DNA of 64,000 nucleotides, from contig OX439046.1 in assembly GCA_949317995.1 (NCBI GenBank), positions 76,756,786 to 76,820,785 of the forward strand. The letters run 5' to 3'. A program made the translations under genes and the position numbers. Shown one piece after another: positions 39,696-54,600 of the stretch; the stretch's first letter is position 1; each line of letters begins with the position of its first letter. This DNA comes from Acholoe squamosa. Taxonomy: Eukaryota; Annelida; Polychaeta; Phyllodocida; Polynoidae. The notes beneath the pieces were generated by a model. It was given only the letters and a program-made list of their open reading frames with translations. It did not search any database and was not told where the DNA came from.

Positions 39696-42600
39696 AGGCC
39701 CAGGGTGAGGTATCTGGGGTTAGCAGAGTCTGTAAATACCAGTACACATTATGGTGATACAACTGGGGGCCTATGGTGAGGTACCTGGGGCCTATGGTGA
39801 GGTACCTGAGGTTAGCAGAGTCTGTAAATACCAGTACACATTATGGTGATACAACTGGGGGTCTATGGTGAGGTACCTGGGGGCCTATGGTGAGGTTCCT
39901 GGGGGCCTATGGTGAGGTACCTGAGGTTAGCAGAGTGTGTAAATACCAGTACACATTATGGTGATACAACTGGGGGCCTATGGTGAGGTACCTGGGGGCC
40001 TATGGTGAGGTACCTGAGGTTAGCAGAGTCTGTAAATACCAGTACACATTATGGTGAGACAACTGGGGGCCTATGGTGAGGTACCTGAGGTTAGCAGAGT
40101 CTGTAAATACCAGTACACATTATGGTGAGACAACTGGGGGCCTATGGTGAGGTACCTGGGGTTAGCAGAGTCTGTAAATACCAGTACACATTATGGTGAG
40201 ACAACTGGGGGCCTATGGTGAGGTACCTGAGGTTAGCAGAGTCTGTAAATACCAGTACACATTATGGTGAGACAACTGGGGGCCTATGGTGAGGTACCTG
40301 GGTTACAGAGTCTGTAAATAACAGTACACATTATGGTGAGATAATTGGGGGCCTATGGTGAGGTACGTGGGGTTAGCACAGTCTGTAAATACCAGTACAC
40401 ATTATGGTGAGACAACTGGGGGCCTATGGTGAGGTACCTGGGGTTAGCAGAGTCTGTAAATACCAGTACACATTATGGTGAGACAACTGGGGGCCTATGG
40501 TGAGGTACCTGGGTTACAGAGTCTGTAAATACCAGTACACATTATGGTAAGATAATTGGGGGCCTATGGTGAGGTACCTAGGGCTAGCAGAGTCTGTAAA
40601 TACCAGTACACATTATGGTGAGACGACTGGGGATCTATGGTGAGGTACCTGGGGTTAGCAGAGTCTGTAAATACCAGTACACATTATGGTGAGACAACTG
40701 GGGGCCTATGGTGAGGTACCTGGGTTAGCAGAGTCTGTAAATACCAGTACACATTATGGTGAGACAACTGGGGGCCTATGGTGAGGTACCTAGGGTTAGC
40801 AGAGTCTGTAAATACCAGTACACATTATGGTGAGACAACTGGGGGCCTATGGTGAGGTACCTGGGTTAGCAGAGTCTGTAAATACCAGTACACATTATGG
40901 TGAGACAACTGGGGGCCTATGGTGAGGTACCTGGGGTTAGCAGAGTCTGTAAATACCAGTACACATTATGGTGAGATAACTAGGGGCCTATGGTGAGGTA
41001 CCTGAGGTTAGTAGAGTCTGTAAATACCAGTACACATTATGGTGAGACAACTGGGGGCCTATGGTGAGGTACCTGGGGTTAGTAGAGTCTGTAAATACCA
41101 GTACACATTATGGTGAGACAAATGGGGGCCTATGGTGAGGTACCTGGGGTTAGTAGAGTCTGTAAATACCAGTACACATTATGGTGAGACAACTGGAGGC
41201 CTATGGTGAGGTACATGGGTTAGTAGAGTCTGTAAATACCAGTACACATTATGGTGAGACAACTGGGGGCCTATGGTGAGGTACCTGGGGTTAGCAGAGT
41301 CTGTAGATACCAGTACACATTATGGTGAGACAACTGGGGGCCTATGGTGAGGTACCTGGAGTTAGCAGAGTCTGTAAATACCAGTACACATTATGGTGAG
41401 ACAACTGGGGGTCTATTGTGAGGTACCTGGGTTAGTAGAGCCTCTAAATACCAGTACACATTATGGTGAGACAACTGGGGGTCTATGGTGAGGTACCTGG
41501 GGTTAGCAGAGTCTGTAAATACCAGTACACATTATGGTGAGACAACTGGGGGCCTATGGTGAGGTACCTGGGGTTAGCAGAGTCTGTAAATACCAGTACA
41601 CATTATGGTGAGACAACTGGCGGCCTATGGTGAGGTACCTAAGGGTAGCAGAGTCTGTAAATACCAGTACACATTATGGTGAGACAACTGGGGGCCTATG
41701 GTGAGGTACCTGGGTTACAGAGTCTGTAAATACCAGTACACATTATGGTGAGATAACTAGGGGCCTATGGTGAGGTACCTGGGGTTAGCAGAGTCTGTAA
41801 ATACCAGTACACATTATGGTGAGACGACTGGGGGCCTATGGTGAGGTACCTGGGGTTAGCAGATTCTGTAAATACCAGTACACATTATGGTGAGACAACT
41901 GGGGGCCTATGGTGAGGTACCTGGGGTTAGCGGAGTCTGTAAATACCAGTACACATTATATAACTGGGTGCCTATGGTGAGGTACCTGGGTTAGCAGAGT
42001 CTGTAAATACCAGTACACATTATGGTGAGACAACTGGAGGCCTATGGTGAGGTACCTGGGGTTAGCAGAGTCTGTAAATACCAGTACACATTATGGTGAG
42101 ACAACTGGGGGCCTATGGTGAGGTACCTGGGGTTAGCAGAGTCTGTAAATACCAGTACACATTATATAACTGGGGGCCTATGGTGAGGTAACTGGGGGCC
42201 TAAGGTGAGGTACCTTGGTTACAGAGTCTGTAAATACCAGTACACATTATGGTGAGACAAATGGGGGCCTATGGTGAGGTACCTGGGGTTAGCAGAGTCT
42301 GTAAATACCAGTACACATTATGGTGAGACAAATGGGGGCCTATGGTGAGGTACCTGGGGTTAGCAGAGTCTGTAAATACCAGTACACATTATGGTGAGAC
42401 AACTGGGGGTCTATGGTGAGGTACCTGGGGTTAGCAGAGTCTGTAAATACCAGTACACATTATAGTAAGACAACTATCGGCCTATGGTGAGGTACCTGGG
42501 GTTAGTAGAGTCGTCTGTAAATACCAGTACACATTATGGTGAGACAACTGGGGGCCTATGGTGAGGTACCTGGGGATAGTAGAGTCTGTAAATACCAGTA

Positions 42601-45600
42601 CACATTATGGTGAGACAAATGGAGGCCTATGGTGAGGTACCTGAGGTTAGCAGAGTCTGTAAATACCAGTACACATTATGGTGTGATAACTGGGGGCCTA
42701 TGGTGAGGTACCTGGGTTACAGAGTCTGTAAATACCAGTACACATTATGGTGAGACAACTGGGGGCCTATGGTGAGGTACCTGGGGTTAGCGGAGTTTGT
42801 AAATACCAGTACACATTATGGTGAGACAACTGGGGGCCTATGGTGAGGTACCTGGGGTTAGCAGAGTCTGTAAATACCAGTACACATTATGGTGAGACAA
42901 CTGTGGGCCTATGGTGAGGTACCTAGGGTTAGCAGAGTCTGTAAATACCAGTACACATTATGGTGAGACAACTGGCGGCCTATGGTGAGGTACCTGGGTT
43001 ACAGAGTCTGTAAATACCAGTACACATTATGGTGAGACAACTGGGGGCCTATGGTGAGGTACCTGGGTTACAGAGTCTGTAAATACCAGTACACATTATG
43101 GTGAGATAACTAGGGGCCTATGGTGAGGTACCTGGGGTTAGCAGAGTCTGTAAATACCAGTACACATTATGGTGAGACGACTGGGGGCCTATGGTGAGGT
43201 ACCTGGGGTTAGCAGAGTCTGTAAATACCAGTACACATTATGGTGAGACAACTGGGGGCCTATGGTGAGGTACCTGGGGTTAGCGGAGTCTGTAAATACC
43301 AGTACACATTATATAACTGGGTGCCTATGGTGAGGTACCTGGGTTAGCAGAGTCTGTAAATACCAGTACACATTATGGTGAGACAACTGGAGGCCTATGG
43401 TGAGGTACCTGGGGTTAGCAGAGTCTGTAAATACCAGTACACATTATGGTGAGACAACTGGGGGCCTATGGTGAGGTACCTGGGGGCCTATGGTGAGGTA
43501 CCTGAGGTTAGCAGAGTCTGTAAATACCAGTACACATTATGGTGAGACAACTGGGGGCCTATGGTGAGGTACCTGGGTTACAGAGTCTGTAAATACCAGT
43601 ACACATTATGGTGAGACAACTGGGGGCCTATGGTGAGGTACCTGGGTTACAGAGTCTGTAAATACCAGTACACATTATGGTGAGACAACTGGGGGCCTAA
43701 GGTGAGGTACCTGGGTTACAGAGTCTGTAAATACCAGTACACATTATGGTGAGACAACTGGGGGCCTATGGTGAGGTACCTTGGGTTAGCAGAGTCTGTA
43801 AATACCAGTACACATTATGGTGAGACAACTGGGGGCCTATGGTGAGGTACCTGGGGTTAGCAGAGTCTGTAAATACCAGTACACATTATGGTGAGAAAAC
43901 TGGGGGCCTATGGTGAGGTACCTGGGTTACAGAGTCTGTAAATACCAGTACACATTATGGTGAGACAACTGGGGGTCTATGGTGAGGTACCTAGGTTAGT
44001 AGAGTCTGTAAATACCAGTATACATTATATAACTGGGGGTCTATGGTGAGGTACCTGGGGTTAGCAGTGTCTGTAAATACCAGTACACATTATGGTCAGA
44101 CAACTGGGGGCCTATGCTGAGGTACCTGGGGTTAGCAGAGTCTGTAAATACCAGTACACATTATGGTGAGACAACTGGGGGCCTATGGTGAGGTACCTGG
44201 GTTACAGAGTCTGTAAATACCAGTACACATTATGGTGAGACAACTGGGGGTCTATGGTGAGGTACCTAGGTTAGTAGAGTCTGTAAATACCAGTATACAT
44301 TATATAACTGGGGGTCTATGGTGAGGTACCTGGGGTTAGCAGTGTCTGTAAATACCAGTACACATTATGGTCAGACAACTGGGGGCCTATGGTGAGGTAC
44401 CTGGGGTTAGCAGAGTCTGGAAATACCAGTACACATTATGGTGAGATAACTAGGGGCCTATGGTGAGGTACCTGGGGTTAGCAGAGTCTGTAAATACCAG
44501 TACACATTATGGTGAGACAACTGGGGGCCTATGGTGAGATACCTGGGTTAGTAGAGTCTGTAAATACCAGTACACATTATGGTGAGACAACTGGGGGCCT
44601 ATGGTGAGGTACCTGGGGTTAGCAGAGTCTGTAGATACCAGTACACATTATGGTGAGACAACTGGGGGCCTATGGTGAGGTACCTGGGGTTAGCAGAGTC
44701 TGTAAATACCAGTACACATTATGGTGAGACAACTGGGGGTCTATGGTGAGGTACCTGGGTTAGTAGAGCCTCTAAATACCAGTACACATTATGGTGAGAC
44801 AACTGGGGGTCTATGGTGAGGTACCTGGGGTTAGCAGAGTCTGTAAATACCAGTACACATTATGGTGAGACAACTGGGGGCCTATGGTGAGGTACCTGGG
44901 TTACAGAGTCTGTAAATACCAGTACACATTATGGTAAGATAATTGGGGGCCTATGGTGAGGTACCTAGGGCTAGCAGAGTCTGTAAATACCAGTACACAT
45001 TATGGTGAGACGACTGGGGATCTATGGTGAGGTACCTGGGGTTAGCAGAGTCTGTAAATACCAGTACACATTATGGTGAGACAACTGGGGGCCTATGGTG
45101 AGGTACCTGGGTTAGCAGAGTCTGTAAATACCAGTACACATTATGGTGAGACAACTGGGGGCCTATGGTGAGGTACCTAGGGTTAGCAGAGTCTGTAAAT
45201 ACCAGTACACATTATGGTGAGACAACTGGGGGCCTATGGTGAGGTACCTGGGTTAGCAGAGTCTGTAAATACCAGTACACATTATGGTGAGACAACTGGG
45301 GGCCTATGGTGAGGTACCTGGGGTTAGCAGAGTCTGTAAATACCAGTACACATTATGGTGAGATAACTAGGGGCCTATGGTGAGGTACCTGAGGTTAGTA
45401 GAGTCTGTAAATACCAGTACACATTATGGTGAGACAACTGGGGGCCTATGGTGAGGTACCTGGGGTTAGTAGAGTCTGTAAATACCAGTACACATTATGG
45501 TGAGACAAATGGGGGCCTATGGTGAGGTACCTGGGGTTAGTAGAGTCTGTAAATACCAGTACACATTATGGTGAGACAACTGGAGGCCTATGGTGAGGTA

Positions 45601-48600
45601 CATGGGTTAGTAGAGTCTGTAAATACCAGTACACATTATGGTGAGACAACTGGGGGCCTATGGTGAGGTACCTGGGGTTAGCAGAGTCTGTAGATACCAG
45701 TACACATTATGGTGAGACAACTGGGGGCCTATGGTGAGGTACCTGGGGTTAGCAGAGTCTGTAGATACCAGTACACATTATGGTGAGACAACTGGGGGCC
45801 TATGGTGAGGTACCTGGGGTTAGCAGAGTCTGTAAATACCAGTACACATTATGGTGAGACAACTGGGGGTCTATGGTGAGGTACCTGGGTTAGTAGAGCC
45901 TCTAAATACCAGTACACATTATGGTGAGACAACTGGGGGTCTATGGTGAGGTACCTGGTGTTAGCAGAGTCTGTAAATACCAGTACACATTATGGTGAGA
46001 CAACTGGGGGCCTATGGTGAGGTACCTGGGTTACAGAGTCTGTAAATACCAGTACACATTATGGTAAGATAATTGGGGGCCTATGGTGAGGTACCTAGGG
46101 CTAGCAGAGTCTGTAAATACCAGTACACATTATGGTGAGACGACTGGGGATCTATGGTGAGGTACCTGGGGTTAGCAGAGTCTGTAAATACCAGTACACA
46201 TTATGGTGAGACAACTGGGGGCCTATGGTGAGGTACCTGGGTTAGCAGAGTCTGTAAATACCAGTACACATTATGGTGAGACAACTGGGGGCCTATGGTG
46301 AGGTACCTAGGGTTAGCAGAGTCTGTAAATACCAGTACACATTATGGTGAGACAACTGGGGGCCTATGGTGAGGTACCTGGGTTAGCAGAGTCTGTAAAT
46401 ACCAGTACACATTATGGTGAGACAACTGGGGGCCTATGGTGAGGTACCTGGGGTTAGCAGAGTCTGTAAATACCAGTACACATTATGGTGAGATAACTAG
46501 GGGCCTATGGTGAGGTACCTGAGGTTAGTAGAGTCTGTAAATACCAGTACACATTATGGTGAGACAACTGGGGGCCTATGGTGAGGTACCTGGGGTTAGT
46601 AGAGTCTGTAAATACCAGTACACATTATGGTGAGACAAATGGGGGCCTATGGTGAGGTACCTGGGGTTAGTAGAGTCTGTAAATACCAGTACACATTATG
46701 GTGAGACAACTGGAGGCCTATGGTGAGGTACATGGGTTAGTAGAGTCTGTAAATACCAGTACACATTATGGTGAGACAACTGGGGGCCTATGGTGAGGTA
46801 CCTGGGGTTAGCAGAGTCTGTAGATACCAGTACACATTATGGTGAGACAACTGGGGGCCTATGGTGAGGTACCTGGGGTTAGCAGAGTCTGTAAATACCA
46901 GTACACATTATGGTGAGACAACTGGGGGTCTATTGTGAGGTACCTGGGTTAGTAGAGCCTCTAAATACCAGTACACATTATGGTGAGACAACTGGGGGTC
47001 TATGGTGAGGTACCTGGGGTTAGCAGAGTCTGTAAATACCAGTACACATTATGGTGAGACAACTGGGGGCCTATGGTGAGGTACCTGGGGTTAGCAGAGT
47101 CTGTAAATACCAGTACACATTATGGTGAGACAACTGGCGGCCTATGGTGAGGTACCTAAGGGTAGCAGAGTCTGTAAATACCAGTACACATTATGGTGAG
47201 ACAACTGGGGGCCTATGGTGAGGTACCTGGGTTACAGAGTCTGTAAATACCAGTACACATTATGGTGAGATAACTAGGGGCCTATGGTGAGGTACCTGGG
47301 GTTAGCAGAGTCTGTAAATACCAGTACACATTATGGTGAGACGACTGGGGGCCTATGGTGAGGTACCTGGGGTTAGCAGAGTCTGTAAATACCAGTACAC
47401 ATTATGGTGAGACGACTGGGGGCCTATGGTGAGGTACCTGGGGTTAGCGGAGTCTGTAAATACCAGTACACATTATATAACTGGGTGCCTATGGTGAGGT
47501 ACCTGGGTTAGCAGAGTCTGTAAATACCAGTACACATTATGGTGAGACAACTGGAGGCCTATGGTGAGGTACCTGGGGTTAGCAGAGTCTGTAAATACCA
47601 GTACACATTATGGTGAGACAACTGGGGGCCTATGGTGAGGTACCTGGGGTTAGCAGAGTCTGTAAATACCAGTACACATTATATAACTGGGGGCCTATGG
47701 TGAGGTAACTGGGGGCCTAAGGTGAGGTACCTTGGTTACAGAGTCTGTAAATACCAGTACACATTATGGTGAGACAAATGGGGGCCTATGGTGAGGTACC
47801 TGGGGTTAGCAGAGTCTGTAAATACCAGTACACATTATGGTGAGACAAATGGGGGCCTATGGTGAGATACCTGGGGTTAGCAGAGTCTGTAAATACCAGT
47901 ACACATTATGGTGAGACAACTGGGGGTCTATGGTGAGGTACCTGGGGTTAGCAGAGTCTGTAAATACCAGTACACATTATAGTAAGACAACTATCGGCCT
48001 ATGGTGAGGTACCTGGGGTTAGTAGAGTCGTCTGTAAATACCAGTACACATTATGGTGAGACAACTGGGGGCCTATGGTGAGGTACCTGGGGATAGTAGA
48101 GTCTGTAAATACCAGTACACATTATGGTGAGACAAATGGAGGCCTATGGTGAGGTACCTGAGGTTAGCAGAGTCTGTAAATACCAGTACACATTATGGTG
48201 TGATAACTGGGGGCCTATGGTGAGGTACCTGGGTTACAGAGTCTGTAAATACCAGTACACATTATGGTGAGACAACTGGGGGCCTATGGTGAGGTACCTG
48301 GGGTTAGCGGAGTTTGTAAATACCAGTACACATTATGGTGAGACAACTGGGGGCCTATGGTGAGGTACCTGGGGTTAGCAGAGTCTGTAAATACCAGTAC
48401 ACATTATGGTGAGACAACTGTGGGCCTATGGTGAGGTACCTAGGGTTAGCAGAGTCTGTAAATACCAGTACACATTATGGTGAGACAACTGGGGGCCTAT
48501 GGTGAGGTACCTGGGTTACAGAGTCTGTAAATACCAGTACACATTATGGTGAGACAACTGGGGGCCTATGGTGAGGTACCTGGGGTTAGCGGAGTTTGTA

Positions 48601-51600
48601 AATACCAGTACACATTATGGTGAGACAACTGGGGGCCTATGGTGAGGTACCTGGGGTTAGCAGAGTCTGTAAATACCAGTACACATTATGGTGAGACAAC
48701 TGGGGGCCTATGGTGAGGTACATGGGGTTAGCAGAGTCTGTAAATACCAGTACACATTATGGTGAGACAACTGTGGGCCTATGGTGAGGTACCTAGGGTT
48801 AGCAGAGTCTGTAAATACCAGTACACATTATGGTGAGACAACTGGGGGCCTATGGTGAGGTACCTGGGTTACAGAGTCTGTAAATACCAGTACACATTAT
48901 GGTGAGACAACTGGGGGCCTATGGTGAGGTACCTTGGGTTAGCAGAGTCTGTAAATACCAGTACATATTATGGTGAGACAACTGGGGGCCTATGGTGAGG
49001 TACCTAAGGGTAGCAGAGTCTGTAAATACCAGTACACATTATGGTGAGACAACTGGGGGCCTATGGTGAGGTACCTGGGGGCCTATGGTGAGGTACCTGA
49101 GGTTAGCAGAGTCTGTAAATACCAGTACACATTATGGTGAGACAACTGGGGGCCTATGGTGAGGTACCTGGGTTACAGAGTCTGTAAATACCAGTACACA
49201 TTATGGTGAGACAACTGGGGGCCTATGGTGAGGTACCTGGGTTACAGAGTCTGTAAATACCAGTACACATTATGGTGAGACAACTGGGGGCCTAAGGTGA
49301 GGTACCTGGGTTACAGAGTCTGTAAATACCAGTACACATTATGGTGAGACAACTGGGGGCCTATGGTGAGGTACCTTGGGTTAGCAGAGTCTGTAAATAC
49401 CAGTACACATTATGGTGAGACAACTGGGGGCCTATGGTGAGGTACCTGGGGTTAGCAGAGTCTGTAAATACCAGTACACATTATGGTGAGACAACTGGGG
49501 GCCTATGGTGAGGTACCTGGGTTACAGAGTCTGTAAATACCAGTACACATTATGGTGAGACAACTGGGGGTCTATGGTGAGGTACCTAGGTTAGTAGAGT
49601 CTGTAAATACCAGTATACATTATATAACTGGGGGTCTATGGTGAGGTACCTGGGGTTAGCAGTGTCTGTAAATACCAGTACACATTATGGTCAGACAACT
49701 GGGGGCCTATGGTGAGGTACCTGGGGTTAGCAGAGTCTGTAAATACCAGTACACATTATGGTGAGACAACTGGGGGCCTATGGTGAGGTACCTGGGTTGC
49801 AGAGTCTGTAAATACCAGTACACATTATGGTGAGACAACTGGGGGTCTATGGTGAGGTACCTAGGTTAGTAGAGTCTGTAAATACCAGTATACATTATAT
49901 AACTGGGGGTCTATGGTGAGGTACCTGGGGTTAGCAGTGTCTGTAAATACCAGTACACATTATGGTCAGACAACTGGGGGCCTATGGTGAGGTACCTGGG
50001 GTTAGCAGAGTCTGGAAATACCAGTACACATTATGGTGAGACAACTGGGAGCCTATGGTGAGGTACCTGGGGTTAGCAGAGTCTGGAAATACCAGTACAC
50101 ATTATGGTGAGATAACTAGGGGCCTATGGTGAGGTACCTGGGGTTAGCAGAGTCTGTAAATACCAGTACACATTATGGTGAGACAACTGGGGGCCTATGG
50201 TGAGGTACCTGGGTTACAGAGTCTGTAAATACCAGTACACATTATGGTGAGACAACTGGGGGCCTATGGTGAGGTACCTTGGGTTAGCAGAGTCTGTAAA
50301 TACCAGTACATATTATGGTGAGACAACTGGGGGCCTATGGTGAGGTACCTAAGGGTAGCAGAGTCTGTAAATACCAGTACACATTATGGTGAGACAACTG
50401 GGGGCCTATGGTGAGGTACCTGGGGGCCTATGGTGAGGTACCTGAGGTTAGCAGAGTCTGTAAATACCAGTACACATTATGGTGAGACAACTGGGGGCCT
50501 ATGGTGAGGTACCTGGGTTACAGAGTCTGTAAATACCAGTGCACATTATGGTGAGACAACTGGGGGCCTATGGTGAGGTACCTGGGTTACAGAGTCTGTA
50601 AATACCAGTACACATTATGGTGAGACAACTGGGGGCCTAAGGTGAGGTACCTGGGTTACAGAGTCTGTAAATACCAGTACACATTATGGTGAGACAACTG
50701 GGGGCCTATGGTGAGGTACCTTGGGTTAGCAGAGTCTGTAAATACCAGTACACATTATGGTGAGACAACTGGGGGCCTATGGTGAGGTACCTGGGGTTAG
50801 CAGAGTCTGTAAATACCAGTACACATTATGGTGAGACAACTGGGGGCCTATGGTGAGGTACCTGGGTTACAGAGTCTGTAAATACCAGTACACATTATGG
50901 TGAGACAACTGGGGGTCTATGGTGAGGTACCTAGGTTAGTAGAGTCTGTAAATACCAGTATACATTATATAACTGGGGGTCTATGGTGAGGTACCTGGGG
51001 TTAGCAGTGTCTGTAAATACCAGTACACATTATGGTCAGACAACTGGGGGCCTATGGTGAGGTACCTGGGGTTAGCAGAGTCTGTAAATACCAGTACACA
51101 TTATGGTGAGACAACTGGGGGCCTATGGTGAGGTACCTGGGTTACAGAGTCTGTAAATACCAGTACACATTATGGTGAGACAACTGGGGGTCTATGGTGA
51201 GGTACCTAGGTTAGTAGAGTCTGTAAATACCAGTATACATTATATAACTGGGGGTCTATGGTGAGGTACCTGGGGTTAGCAGTGTCTGTAAATACCAGTA
51301 CACATTATGGTCAGACAACTGGGGGCCTATGGTGAGGTACCTGGGGTTAGCAGAGTCTGGAAATACCAGTACACATTATGGTGAGACAACTGGGAGCCTA
51401 TGGTGAGGTACCTGGGGTTAGCAGAGTCTGGAAATACCAGTACACATTATGGTGAGATAACTAGGGGCCTATGGTGAGGTACCTGGGGTTAGCAGAGTCT
51501 GTAAATACCAGTACACATTATGGTGAGACAACTGGGGGCCTATGGTGAGATACCTGGGTTAGTAGAGTCTGTAAATACCAGTACACATTATGGTGAGACA

Positions 51601-54600
51601 ACTGGGGGCCTATGGTGAGGTACCTGGGGTTAGCAGAGTCTGTAGATACCAGTACACATTATGGTGAGACAACTGGGGGCCTATGGTGAGGTACCTGGGG
51701 TTAGCAGAGTCTGTAAATACCAGTACACATTATGGTGAGACAACTGGGGGTCTATGGTGAGGTACCTGGGTTAGTAGAGCCTCTAAATACCAGTACACAT
51801 TATGGTGAGACAACTGGGGGTCTATGGTGAGGTACCTGGGGTTAGCAGAGTCTGTAAATACCAGTACACATTATGGTGAGACAACTGGCGGCCTATGGTG
51901 AGGTACCTAAGGGTAGTAGAGTCTGTAAATACCAGTACACATTATGGTGAGACAACTGGGGGCCTATGGTGAGGTACCTGGGTTACAGAGTCTGTAAATA
52001 CCAGTACACATTATGGTGAGATAACTAGGGGCCTATGGTGAGGTACCTGGGGTTAGCAGAGTCTGTAAATACCAGTACACATTATGGTGAGACAAATGGG
52101 GGCCTATGGTGAGGTACCTGGGGTTAGCAGAGTCTGTAAATACCAGTACACATTATGGTGAGACAACTGGGGGTCTATGGTGAGGTACCTGGGGTTAGCA
52201 GAGTCTGTAAATACCAGTACACATTATAGTAAGACAACTATCGGCCTATGGTGAGGTACCTGGGGTTAGTAGAGTCGTCTGTAAATACCAGTACACATTA
52301 TGGTGAGACAACTGGGGGCCTATGGTGAGGTACCTGGGGATAGTAGAGTCTGTAAATACCAGTACACATTATGGTGAGACAAATGGGGGCCTATGGTGAG
52401 GTACCTGTGGTTAGTAGAGTCTGTAAATACCAGTACACATTATGGTGTGATAACTGGGGGCCTATGGTGAGGTACCTGGGTTACAGAGTCTGTAAATACC
52501 AGTACACATTATGGTGAGACAACTGGGGGGCTATGGTGAGGTACCTGTGGTTAGTAGAGTCTGTAAATACCAGTACACATTATGGTGTGATAACTGGGGG
52601 CCTATGGTGAGGTACCTGGGTTACAGAGTCTGTAAATACCAGTACACCTTATGGTGAGACAACTGGGGGCCTATGGTGAGGTACCTGGGGTAAGCGGAGT
52701 TTGTAAATACCAGTACACATTATGGTGAGACAACTGGGGGCCTATGGTGAGGTACCTTGGGTTAGCAGAGTCTGTAAATACCAGTACACATTATGGTGAG
52801 ACAACTGTGGGCCTATGGTGAGGTACCTAGGTTTAGCAGAGTCTGTAAATACCAGTACACATTATATAACTGGGGACCTATGGTGAGGTACCTGGGTTAC
52901 AGAGTCTGTAAATACCAGTACACATTATGGTGAGACAACTGGGGGCCTATGGTGAGGTACCTGGGGTTAGCGGAGTTTGTAAATACCAGTACACATTATG
53001 GTGAGACAACTGGGGGCCTATGGTGAGGTACCTGGGGTTAGCAGAGTCTGTAAATACCAGTACACATTATGGTGATACAACTGGGGGCCTATGGTGAGGT
53101 ACATGGGGTTAGCAGAGTCTGTAAATACCAGTACACATTATGGTGAGACAACTGGGGGCCTATGGTGAGGTACCTGGGGGCCTATGGTGAGGTACCTGAG
53201 GTTAGCAGAGTCTGTAAATACCAGTACACATTATGGTGAGACAACTGGGGGCCTATGGTGAGGTACCTGGGTTACAGAGTCTGTAAATACCAGTACACAT
53301 TATGGTGAGACAACTGGGGGCCTATGGTGAGGTACCTGGGTTACAGAGTCTGTAAATACCAGTACACATTATGGTGAGACAACTGGGGGCCTAAGGTGAG
53401 GTACCTGGGTTACAGAGTCTGTAAATACCAGTACACATTATGGTGAGACAACTGGGGGCCTATGGTGAGGTACCTGGGGTTAGCAGAGTCTGTAAATACC
53501 AGTACACATTATGGTGAGACAACTGGGGGCCTATGGTGAGGTACCTGAGGTTAGCAGAGTCTGTAAATACCAGTACACATTATGGTGAGACAACTGGGGG
53601 CCTATGGTGAGGTACCTGGGTTACAGAGTCTGTAAATACCAGTACACATTATGGTGAGACAACTGGGGGTCTATGGTGAGGTACCTAGGTTAGTAGAGTC
53701 TGTAAATACCAGTATACATTATATAACTGGGGGTCTATGGTGAGGTACCTGGGGTTAGCAGTGTCTGTAAATACCAGTACACATTATGGTGAGACAACTG
53801 GGGGCCTATGGTGAGGTACCTGGGGTTAGCAGAGTCTGTAAATACCAGTACACATTATGGTGAGACAACTGGGGCCTATGGTGAGGTACCTGAGGTTAGC
53901 AGAGTCTGTAAATACCAGTACACATTATGGTGAGACAACTGGGGGCCTATGGTGAGGTACCTGGGTTACAGAGTCTGTAAATACCAGTACACATTATGGT
54001 GAGACAACTGGGGGTCTATGGTGAGGTACCTAGGTTAGTAGAGTCTGTAAATACCAGTATACATTATATAACTGGGGGTCTATGGTGAGGTACCTGGGGT
54101 TAGCAGTGTCTGTAAATACCAGTACACATTATGGTGAGACAACTGGGGGCCTATGGTGAGGTACCTGGGGTTAGCAGAGTCTGTAAATACCAGTACACAT
54201 TATGGTGAGACAAATGGGGGCCTATGGTGAGGTACCTGGGGTTAGCAGAGTCTGTAAATACCAGTACACATTATGGTGAGACAACTGGGGGTCTATGGTG
54301 AGGTACCTGGGGTTAGCAGAGTCTGTAAATACCAGTACACATTATAGTAAGACAACTATCGGCCTATGGTGAGGTACCTGGGGTTAGTAGAGTCGTCTGT
54401 AAATACCAGTACACATTATGGTGAGACAACTGGGGGCCTATGGTGAGGTACCTGGGGATAGTAGAGTCTGTAAATACCAGTACACATTATGGTGAGACAA
54501 ATGGGGGCCTATGGTGAGGTACCTGTGGTTAGTAGAGTCTGTAAATACCAGTACACATTATGGTGTGATAACTGGGGGCCTATGGTGAGGTACCTGGGTT

